DNA of 64,000 nucleotides from Martelella alba (lineage in GTDB: Bacteria > Pseudomonadota > Alphaproteobacteria > Rhizobiales > Rhizobiaceae). The stretch covers positions 62,001-126,000 of the forward strand of contig NZ_VHLG01000009.1 in NCBI RefSeq assembly GCF_006516955.1, written 5' to 3'. The notes under the pieces were generated by a model. That model saw nothing but the letters and a program-made list of their open reading frames with translations. It searched no databases and was not told the origin of the DNA. The position numbers and the translations under genes are program-made. Below are positions 57,750 through 64,000 of the stretch, in pieces; the stretch's first letter is position 1, and every line of letters starts with the position of its first letter.

Positions 57750-58064
57750 TTGGCAGATTTTCTGAAAGCGTCACAAAAGACGCGCAAACATCACCCCGCC
57801 CCCGAAGAACTGGCCGTGGAAATCCTTCTCTACCTCGCCGCCGAGCCGGAGCTGCTCTCACGTTTTTCAGCCCTGACGGGCATTATGCCGCAGCAATTGC
57901 GGGCCTTTAGCGCAGAGCCGGGCTTTAGCCGCGCCATGGTCGGCTTTCTCGCCGGCCATGAACCGACACTCATCGCATTCTGTCAGGCGACCGGCACCGA
58001 TCCAGACGCCGTGCTTGGCTGCTGGCAGGATCTCGAACGCCAGGACGGCGGATCAGCGGAATGA
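57750..58064 (+). CDS. DUF3572 family protein
   Basis: A 104-residue helical protein (PAPEELAVEILLYLAAEPELL; RFSALTGIMPQQLR; FLAGHEPTLIAFCQATG) of the alphaproteobacterial DUF3572 family, often found beside divK/pleD. TTG 57750 gives the family N-terminus (ADFLKASQK). Its stop overlaps the HAD gene start. Function unknown. Confidence 0.85.
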   Translation: MADFLKASQKTRKHHPAPEELAVEILLYLAAEPELLSRFSALTGIMPQQLRAFSAEPGFSRAMVGFLAGHEPTLIAFCQATGTDPDAVLGCWQDLERQDGGSAE

Positions 58065-58729
58065 GCGTTACCGTCATTGACGCGGAAGCCGGCCTTGACG
58101 CCCTCTGCACGAAGATCGGCGCGCGGCCGCTCATCGTCTGTGATGTCGACGAGGTCGTGCTGCGCTTCGTGCTCCCATTCAAGGCCTATCTTCTCGCCAA
58201 CGACCACGAATTGCGGCTTGAAAGCTTCAGCCTCAACGGCAATGTCACCTGCCTTTCCACCGGCGTGAAAGTGCCGGATGGCACTGTCGATCGCCTGCTT
58301 TCGGGCTTTTACGACCACCAGGAAGACTGGCAGGTCCCTTTCGATGATGCGCGCGACACGCTGGACCGGCTTAAAGCCTTTGCCGATGTGGTGCTGCTGA
58401 CGGCAATGCCGCCCTGCCATGCCGAAATGCGCCGCCGCCTGCTTGAGCGTTTCGGCTTTGCCCTGCCGATGATCGCAACGGAGAGATCCAAGGGTGAGGT
58501 TGTCCGCCGCCTTGCCGAGGCGGGGGTGCCCGACATCGTCTTCATTGATGACATGCTCTATAACTGCCGCTCTGTCAGCGGTGCCGTGCCGCAAGCACTT
58601 GCCATCAATCTGCTGATCGACAGCGACTATCGCGCGATTGCCCCGAAAACGGCCGAGCCGGCGGTTCTGGCCACTGGCTGGCCGGATGCCGAACGTCTCG
58701 TGCGCGACCGGTTGTCCGACGGAGGCTGA
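58061..58729 (+). CDS. HAD-superfamily hydrolase
   Basis: A 222-residue phosphatase-like protein. HAD motif I is IVCDVDEVV (nucleophile Asp 28, acid Asp 30), motif II is VVLLTAMPP, and motif IV is [10 protein letters not shown] with preceding Lys in ERSKGEV. It overlaps the DUF3572 gene by ATGA and is probably co-transcribed. The substrate is unknown. Confidence 0.87.
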   Translation: MSVTVIDAEAGLDALCTKIGARPLIVCDVDEVVLRFVLPFKAYLLANDHELRLESFSLNGNVTCLSTGVKVPDGTVDRLLSGFYDHQEDWQVPFDDARDTLDRLKAFADVVLLTAMPPCHAEMRRRLLERFGFALPMIATERSKGEVVRRLAEAGVPDIVFIDDMLYNCRSVSGAVPQALAINLLIDSDYRAIAPKTAEPAVLATGWPDAERLVRDRLSDGG

Positions 58730-58857
58730 AACCCGGCCCGAGCGCATCGGGCCGGAGATCGGGCGGTTGCGAAGGCCTGACGCCCCTAAAACCGAGGAAT
58801 ATCACGGCAGGCCGGATGGGATATTGCCCGCAACCGGGCGCAACGCTATTGTCGGCT

Positions 58858-58872
58858 GTTCAATTTTTGTTC
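58858..58872 (+). promoter_or_regulatory. LexA (SOS) box in front of dinB
   Basis: GTTC-AATTTTT-GTTC is an exact match to the alphaproteobacterial LexA operator GTTC-N7-GTTC. It ends nine bases before the dinB ATG, so LexA binding there should block transcription or early elongation. Confidence 0.85.
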
Positions 58873-58881
58873 CGGGTTTTC

Positions 58882-60180
58882 ATGATCGATCAGCAGCTTG
58901 AAACCGGCTTTTGCCGGGATTGTCTTTCCGGCTTTGCCCGCCGGCCGGCGCGCTGCGCGCATTGCGGCAGCCCGCGCCTCCTCAGCCATGACGAGCTTTT
59001 CTCCCTGACGATTGCCCATATCGATTGTGATGCCTTCTACGCCTCGATCGAAAAGCGTGACGACCCGTCGCTGGCCGACAAGCCCGTCATTATCGGCGGC
59101 GGCAAGCGGGGCGTCGTGTCAACCGCCTGCTATATTGCCCGCATTCACGGCGTCCGCTCTGCCATGCCAATGTTCAAGGCACTGGAGGCCTGTCCCGAGG
59201 CCGTCGTGATTCGGCCCAATATGGAGAAATATTCAGCCGTCGGCCGCCAGGTCCGTGAAATGATGCTGGCGCTGACGCCACTGGTCGAGCCACTCTCGAT
59301 TGACGAGGCCTTCCTCGATCTTTCCGGCACCGAAAGGCTGCACAAGGCGCCACCGGCCCGCATCCTTGCCGACTTTGCCAGACGCGTCGAACGCGAGGTC
59401 GGCATCACCGTTTCCGTGGGCCTGTCCTATTGCAAGTTCCTTGCCAAGATCGCCTCCGATCTCAATAAGCCAAAAGGCTTTTCGGTGATCGGACAGGCGG
59501 AGGCAACACGTTTTCTCGCCGATAAGCCGGTCGGCATGATCTGGGGTGTGGGCAAGGCCTTCGAGGCAACGCTCGCCCGCGACGGCATCACCACAATCGG
59601 CCAGATCCAGACCATGGAACAGGCCGATCTGATGCGGCGTTACGGCGTTATCGGCCAGCGGCTCTTCCATCTGGCGCGGGGCGAGGATCGCCGCCAGGTC
59701 TCGCCGTCCGGTGAGGCCAAGAGCATCTCCAATGAAACCACCTTCATGTCGGATTTTTCCGATCTGGAGCCGTTGAGTACGCATCTGCGCCGCCTGAGCG
59801 AAAAGACAGCGGCGCGCGCGAAGAAGGCAGGTGTTGCCGGTCAGACGGTCGTCCTGAAACTGAAAACCGCCGATTTCAGGATCAAGACGCGAAACCGGCG
59901 GCTTGACGATCCAACCCAGCTTGCCGACCGGATCTTTCGCACCGGGCTTTCGCTGCTCGAAAAGGAGATTGACGGGAGCAAATACCGCCTGATCGGCATC
60001 GGCATTTCAGATCTCTGTGATCCGGCAACGGCCGATCCGCCCGATCTCGTTGATCCGGCGGCAACCCGCAGAGCCGCCGCCGAAAATGCCATTGACAGCC
60101 TCAGGGCAAAATTCGGCTCATCCGCCGTGGAGACCGGATATACATTCCGGCCGGTGAGCGACAGGGACCGGAAAAGCTGA
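58882..60180 (+). CDS. dinB: DNA polymerase IV (Y family) with N-terminal Cys4 motif
   Basis: A 432-residue translesion polymerase. Catalytic residues are Asp 48 ([14 protein letters not shown]), Asp 141 and Glu 142 ([12 protein letters not shown]); the little-finger domain lies at about 285-400. Before the palm there is a 40-residue extension with Cys 11, 14, 25 and 28 (CRDC and CAHC), a probable zinc knuckle seen in rhizobial DinB. ATG 58882 is used, since the SOS box lies in the 66 bases of open frame upstream. Confidence 0.94.
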   Translation: MIDQQLETGFCRDCLSGFARRPARCAHCGSPRLLSHDELFSLTIAHIDCDAFYASIEKRDDPSLADKPVIIGGGKRGVVSTACYIARIHGVRSAMPMFKALEACPEAVVIRPNMEKYSAVGRQVREMMLALTPLVEPLSIDEAFLDLSGTERLHKAPPARILADFARRVEREVGITVSVGLSYCKFLAKIASDLNKPKGFSVIGQAEATRFLADKPVGMIWGVGKAFEATLARDGITTIGQIQTMEQADLMRRYGVIGQRLFHLARGEDRRQVSPSGEAKSISNETTFMSDFSDLEPLSTHLRRLSEKTAARAKKAGVAGQTVVLKLKTADFRIKTRNRRLDDPTQLADRIFRTGLSLLEKEIDGSKYRLIGIGISDLCDPATADPPDLVDPAATRRAAAENAIDSLRAKFGSSAVETGYTFRPVSDRDRKS

Positions 60181-60182
60181 AC

Positions 60183-60214
60183 AGGCAGCCCGGATATGGC
60201 GGGTGAGGCTGCCT
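60183..60214. terminator. Hairpin between convergent dinB and amidase genes
   Basis: A perfect 8-bp inverted repeat (AGGCAGCC / GGCTGCCT) with a 16-base loop lies between the two stop codons. There is no T-run on either side, so it is only a possible shared 3' end. Confidence 0.35.
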
Positions 60215-60221
60215 CGCCTCA

Positions 60222-61088
60222 TCAGGCGCCGGCTGACGGCGCAATATAGGATCCATGCACCCAGCCGCGCAGATCCCCTTCCCGGCCACTGCGATCTTCC
60301 GGCGCCACATAGGCCCAGCCGCGATCGCGCTTCAGGATTTTCACCCGCGTTCCCTTCAGCAGCGAACCCGGCGGTACAATCTTCTCGTAGGATGTCCCCG
60401 GTCCGCCACGCAGATTGAGCCGGCCGGCGGTCACCACCTGGCTCTCCTCCCGGTCGCTTACCTCCCCCAGCAAAGAGCGGAATCGGTCAAAGGGAAAGGC
60501 GGGTCCCGGATCAGTCTTCCAGCCACGCGTATCGATTTCTTCATGCGAAACGATGGCGCGAATCGGATAGGCCGCAATCAGTGACTGGACGATCGCGAGA
60601 CCCATTTCGACCTGTGCTTCGGGAAACAGCGGCCAGGCATAGGTGCCGCCGCCGACACGCGCATGCGGGCTGAGCAGATAGCCGCCGGCCGCCTCAAGCT
60701 TTTTACGGGTCATCCGGCGCCCATAGGGATCGACGAAATCACCGAGCCCGTTTGGCTTGAGCCATCCGGGATTGACGAATTCGATCCCGACAGAAACATG
60801 GTTCAACCCCTCAATCTCGCCATAGCGCGATGGACCGGCATGCCAGGCGGTGCGATTGAACCCGGCGATCTGCCAGGCCGTGCCGTCGCGATCAATGACA
60901 ACATGGGCACTGGAATTCCGGTTTTCGCTGCCACCGGCTGCCCCCATCAGCCAGTCACGGCTGGCCTTGCCGTTCCAGCCCGTCGTGTAATGCAGCACGA
61001 TGACAATCGGCGGTTTCTCCCGCTCCGCACCGATATTGCTGCTCTGGCGATACCAGATCGCCGGCATTTTGTGGTTGCTGATCTTCAT
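60222..61088 (-). CDS. N-acetylmuramoyl-L-alanine amidase with SH3b domain
   Basis: A 288-residue Amidase_2 enzyme that cuts the amide bond between muramic acid and peptide. The zinc ligands are His in VLHYTTGW, His in the SHEEID region, and the Asp in KTDPGPAFPF; AWHAGPSRY forms part of the site. A bacterial SH3 domain (about 220-285; GRLNLRGGPGTSYEKI ... WVHGSYI) should bind the wall. No signal peptide is visible, which is more like a phage endolysin than an exported cell-separation amidase. Confidence 0.88.
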   Translation of the reverse strand: MKISNHKMPAIWYRQSSNIGAEREKPPIVIVLHYTTGWNGKASRDWLMGAAGGSENRNSSAHVVIDRDGTAWQIAGFNRTAWHAGPSRYGEIEGLNHVSVGIEFVNPGWLKPNGLGDFVDPYGRRMTRKKLEAAGGYLLSPHARVGGGTYAWPLFPEAQVEMGLAIVQSLIAAYPIRAIVSHEEIDTRGWKTDPGPAFPFDRFRSLLGEVSDREESQVVTAGRLNLRGGPGTSYEKIVPPGSLLKGTRVKILKRDRGWAYVAPEDRSGREGDLRGWVHGSYIAPSAGA

Positions 61089-61152
61089 GCGGATCGCTCC
61101 TGTGATCGAATTAAGGAATTTAATCCTAATTCCATGTGGAGCGACGGGGATG

Positions 61153-61188
61153 AAAAAACGCCGATGGAAGGCTCCACCGGCGTTTTCA
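61153..61188 (-). terminator. Terminator of wrbA
   Basis: AAAACGCCG and CGGCGTTTT form a 9-bp outer stem, with four more pairs inside after one mismatch. Six T residues follow on the minus strand. The stem can also act on the plus strand. It lies about 20 bases after the wrbA stop. Confidence 0.85.
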
Positions 61189-61209
61189 TGTCAAAAATGA
61201 TCAGGCAGA

Positions 61210-61809
61210 TCAGGCCGTCAGCTTGGCCGCAATCTTGGCAACGTGGGCGCCCTGAAAGCGTGCACCTTCGAGTTCCACTTCGGAAGGCTGGCGCGAGCCG
61301 TCACCCTCGGTGATCGTGGAAGCGCCATAGGGCGTGCCGCCCTTTACAGCTTCAATGCCCATCTGGCCGGCAAAGGCATAGGGCAGACCAACGACGGCCA
61401 TGCCGTGATGCAGAAGGGTCGGAATGAAGCCGAGAATGGTCGATTCCTGGCCGCCATGCTGGGTCGCCGACGAGGTGAAGGCCGAGCCGACCTTGCCAAC
61501 CAGCTTGCCCTGGGCCCACAGACCGCCGGTCTGATCCCAGAAATTGCGCATCTGTGAAGCCATGGTGCCGAAGCGTGTGCCGGCGCCAACGATAATGGCA
61601 TCATATTCTTCCAGCTCGGCCGGCGTTGCGATCGGAGCGTCCTGATCCATCTTGAAGTAGGATGCCTTGGCAACATCTTCGGGAACCAGTTCCGGGACGC
61701 GCTTGATGGTTACTTCTGCGCCAGCGGACTTCGCGCCTTCAGCAACGGCCTTGGCCATGCTTTCGATGTGGCCATAGGATGAATAGTAAAGAACCAGTAC
61801 TTTTGCCAT
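61210..61809 (-). CDS. wrbA: NAD(P)H:quinone oxidoreductase WrbA
   Basis: A 199-residue flavodoxin-like enzyme that reduces quinones by two electrons. FMN contacts are YYSSYGHIE at the N-terminus and [18 protein letters not shown]-type loop; [14 protein letters not shown] is conserved near the C-terminus. ATG 61809 has GGAG eight bases upstream; ATG 61815 is too close to it. It lies downstream of a LysR gene on the same strand. Confidence 0.94.
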   Translation of the reverse strand: MAKVLVLYYSSYGHIESMAKAVAEGAKSAGAEVTIKRVPELVPEDVAKASYFKMDQDAPIATPAELEEYDAIIVGAGTRFGTMASQMRNFWDQTGGLWAQGKLVGKVGSAFTSSATQHGGQESTILGFIPTLLHHGMAVVGLPYAFAGQMGIEAVKGGTPYGASTITEGDGSRQPSEVELEGARFQGAHVAKIAAKLTA

Positions 61810-61900
61810 TTCCATATCTCCGGGGTTTGAGATGTTATTTGTTGGCGCCCAATATCGGCGCTTTTTAGCCCACGTCCAGACAGATAGATCGCGACGCTGC

Positions 61901-61917
61901 GTTCACTAATATTGAAC
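61901..61917. promoter_or_regulatory. Palindrome upstream of wrbA
   Basis: GTTCA-CTAATAT-TGAAC is a 5-bp-arm inverted repeat about 90 bases before the wrbA start, between wrbA and the LysR stop. It could be an operator. The arms are short. Confidence 0.35.
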
Positions 61918-61952
61918 ACCAAAACCGCAAACGTTCATGAAGTTGTCAAAAA

Positions 61953-62861
61953 TCAAGGATTCCCGGCGCTTTCAGGGCCGTAAGCCGCCATCAGTGCATC
62001 AACGAAGCTGCGCACTTTCACCGTCGGCCGCCGGGCTGCCGGATAGAGCACATGCATTGGCCGTGACATGCCCTCATAAGCTTCAAGAACCCGGACAAGC
62101 CTGCCAGCGGCAATTTCAGGCTTCAGCACATCCTCAGGCCCCAGCGTCACGCCGTAGCCCTCGATGGCGGCGTGCAGCAGCGCCTTCCAGTCATTGCTGC
62201 GCAACCGCCCCTTGACCCCGACATCTTCCGTCCGTCCGGCGCGCTCAAACATCCAGCGGCAGGACAGCGCCGTTGTGCCAATGCCGTGAACCAGGCAATC
62301 ATGACGGGCCAGATCCGCCAGTGTCTGCGGCATGCCACGTTCTGCAACATAGGACGGCGCCGCACAGACGATCAACCGGTAGGGTCTGAGCGGCTGACCG
62401 GCAAGAAAGCCTTCGCTAAAGCCGCCGATGCGAATGATCACCTCATAGCCCTCCTCAAGCGGATCGACGATCCCGTCATTCAGTGTCAGATCGATCTGCA
62501 TTTCGGGATAGCGGGCAAGATAGCGGGTCACGAAAGGTGCCAGACTGACCGAGCCGAATGTCACCGGCGCATTGACGCGTAGAATGCCTTTTGGTTCGGC
62601 CTTCATCTCCATGGCCACGGAATCGGCCGCTTCAGCTTCGGCCAGCACCACCCGGCAGCGCTCATAATAGGCGCGCCCGAGTTCCGAAAGGCTTTGCCGC
62701 CGGGTCGTCCGGTTCAGCAGTGTCGCCCCGAGACGCGCTTCCAGATAGGCAACATGCTTGGCAACCATTTGCGGCGACATGTTCAGAGCCTGGGCAGCTG
62801 CGGCAAAGGAGCCAGTTTCCGCCGCTCTGATAAAAACCGCCATGCTGGTCAGCCGGTCCAT
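61953..62861 (-). CDS. LysR-family transcriptional regulator
   Basis: A 302-residue regulator with an N-terminal helix-turn-helix (MAVFIRAAETGSFAAAAQAL; VAYLEARLGATLLNRTTR) and an effector-binding domain (about 90-290). It is divergent from the oxidoreductase gene at 62976, the typical target arrangement. It may also affect wrbA downstream. The effector is unknown. Confidence 0.92.
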   Translation of the reverse strand: MDRLTSMAVFIRAAETGSFAAAAQALNMSPQMVAKHVAYLEARLGATLLNRTTRRQSLSELGRAYYERCRVVLAEAEAADSVAMEMKAEPKGILRVNAPVTFGSVSLAPFVTRYLARYPEMQIDLTLNDGIVDPLEEGYEVIIRIGGFSEGFLAGQPLRPYRLIVCAAPSYVAERGMPQTLADLARHDCLVHGIGTTALSCRWMFERAGRTEDVGVKGRLRSNDWKALLHAAIEGYGVTLGPEDVLKPEIAAGRLVRVLEAYEGMSRPMHVLYPAARRPTVKVRSFVDALMAAYGPESAGNP

Positions 62862-62975
62862 CATTCACCCCTATATGTTGTTACTGATCGTTTCAGAGAA
62901 GAATTTATCGCCTGTTAGTATTCAATTAAAGCCTTATCCCGAAACAACTGATCTTTTCCAACCAAGGAGACTGCC

Positions 62976-63620
62976 ATGAAAATCGGGATTATCGGCGCCG
63001 GCTTTGTCGGGCGAACCATTGCCAAACGCGCTGTCGCCAAGGGGCATGAGGTCATGCTCAGCAATTCGCGCGGCCCCCAGTCCTTGTTCAGCCTGCCCAT
63101 CATGCTTGGATGCAGCGTCGGCACGGCTGAGGAGGCAGCCCGTTTCGGTGACCTCGTCATTGTCGCCGTGCCGATGACGGCGATCGACCAGCTGCCAGTC
63201 GCAGCGCTTGAGGGCAAATTGGTGATCGACGCCAACAATTACTATCATGAACGCGATGGCCGGATATCAGCACTCGATGAAAACCGGACCACCACCAGCG
63301 AAATGCTGGCGGCGGCACTTGGCCACCGCCGCGTCGTCAAGGCCTTCAATGCCATTCCCATGACTGAACTTGAGACCGATGGCCGCCCGGATGGCGGTGC
63401 CGAACGCCGCGCCCTTCCGCTTGCCGGTGATGCTCCTGACGACAAGGCGCGGGTCGCAGCCCTTTACAATGACTTCGGCTTCACGCCGGTCGATGCGGGT
63501 GCACTGGCCGAGGGCTGGCGTTTTGAACGCGACCGCCCGGCCTATTGCAAGCGCATGGATGCCGCGACGCTGAAACGGGTCCTGTCCGAGACCAGACGCG
63601 AAGGCGGCATTGCCCCCTGA
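62976..63620 (+). CDS. NADP-binding oxidoreductase (F420:NADP reductase-like)
   Basis: A 214-residue Rossmann protein starting MKIGIIGAGFVGRTIAKRA, the GxGxxG dinucleotide site, with SNSRGPQSL suggesting NADP preference and VVKAFNAIPM in the family core. AAGGAG precedes the ATG. It is divergent from the LysR gene with about 115 bases between them and is probably its target. The substrate is unknown. Confidence 0.87.
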   Translation: MKIGIIGAGFVGRTIAKRAVAKGHEVMLSNSRGPQSLFSLPIMLGCSVGTAEEAARFGDLVIVAVPMTAIDQLPVAALEGKLVIDANNYYHERDGRISALDENRTTTSEMLAAALGHRRVVKAFNAIPMTELETDGRPDGGAERRALPLAGDAPDDKARVAALYNDFGFTPVDAGALAEGWRFERDRPAYCKRMDAATLKRVLSETRREGGIAP

Positions 63621-63748
63621 TCGCCGATCGCAAAGCCTGATCCTTCGCCGCAAAGATTGCCGGGCAAAAGGTGCCAAAGGTCAAATTCGGTTTACCGGCC
63701 GGCCTGATGCGCACTAGTTTAGCCCGGCAACATTGAAGGCGACTCACC

Positions 63749-64000
63749 ATGACCGAACCCAAAACCGTCACCGCCGCCATGCTCGCCATTGGCGACGAGC
63801 TGTTATCCGGGCGCACCAAGGACAAGAATATCGGCTTTCTGGCCGAAAACCTCACTTTGGCTGGCATCGACCTGAAACAGGTCCGGATCGTGCCGGATGA
63901 GGAGGAAGAGATTGTCGCAGCGCTCAATGCATTGCGCGCCCGCTACACCTATGTCTTCACCTCAGGCGGCATCGGCCCGACCCATGACGACATCACAGCC
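63749..64000 (+). CDS. CinA/MoaB-like molybdopterin-binding domain protein (partial)
   Basis: The first 84 codons of a gene cut by the window end. The translation contains AAMLAIGDELLSGRTKDKN and VFTSGGIGPTHDDITA, the hallmark of the MoCF_biosynth domain of CinA (competence/damage-inducible protein A) and its short relatives. Whether the C-terminal deamidase domain follows cannot be seen. Confidence 0.9.
   Translation, partial: MTEPKTVTAAMLAIGDELLSGRTKDKNIGFLAENLTLAGIDLKQVRIVPDEEEEIVAALNALRARYTYVFTSGGIGPTHDDITA

Noticed and set aside
1-64000. CRISPR arrays, rRNA, tRNA or insertion sequences
   Set aside because: No regularly spaced repeats, tRNA-like cloverleaf with CCA-proximal pattern, rRNA segments or transposase genes were recognised on reading; short RNAs could still be missed without a covariance search.

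Overview
The window is a piece of an alphaproteobacterial chromosome, most likely Hyphomicrobiales (Rhizobiaceae/Brucellaceae-like). The grounds are gene content and order: a cytochrome c maturation operon of cycHJKL type beside degP, a two-component pair and glnE; a feuN-feuP-feuQ set; a MucR/Ros zinc-finger regulator; DivK followed by a PleD-like gene; a seven-gene Mrp (Pha) antiporter; and a GTTC-N7-GTTC SOS box of alphaproteobacterial type in front of dinB. No rRNA, tRNA, insertion sequence, integrase or CRISPR array was seen. Nearly all the DNA is coding.

Layout. 0-7.5 kb: an MFS and an EamA transporter, pepN, and a PAS sensor protein that looks like a histidine kinase without its ATPase domain. 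7.5-21.3 kb (all minus strand): glnE, a sensor kinase/regulator pair, degP, ccmH-ccmF-ccmE-ccmI, a small lipoprotein, feuQ-feuP-feuN. 21.5-36.05 kb (minus): an apparently complete RcGTA-type gene transfer agent cluster, from small terminase (gp1) through terminase, portal, protease, capsid, adaptors and tail to the gp15 host-contact protein, ending in a holin-like gene. A Dabb-fold gene sits between terminase and portal. Several intrinsic-terminator hairpins lie inside the cluster at module borders. 36.3-37.2 kb: an AhpD-like protein and a UPF0260 protein. 37.5-42.6 kb (plus): a branched-chain-amino-acid-type ABC importer. 42.7-47.7 kb: DUF2336, DUF1491, peptidoglycan-binding and DUF5330 proteins, sufE, and an overlapping pair of a DUF6456 protein and a stand-alone DnaA domain IV-like protein. 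48.1-54.9 kb: mucR and the mrpABCDEFG operon. 55.1-58.7 kb: msrB, a degenerate pleD, divK, a DUF3572 protein and an HAD phosphatase. 58.8-64 kb: dinB, an amidase with an SH3b domain, wrbA, a LysR regulator divergent from an NADP-binding oxidoreductase, and the 5' end of cinA.

The GTA block is the main item of interest. Its genes are intact and mostly overlap or abut, as expected for a domesticated, maintained particle. A near-consensus promoter framed by inverted repeats lies upstream of gp1, followed by a terminator-like hairpin in the leader. Three further terminators lie directly before portal, gp6 and gp9, with too little room for new promoters, so downstream expression should depend on read-through or antitermination. 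Two other unusual points are signalling genes that keep their ancestral position but have lost catalytic motifs: the PleD-like protein after divK and the kinase-like protein between pepN and glnE. All function calls come from reading the translated sequences and motifs; no database search was run.
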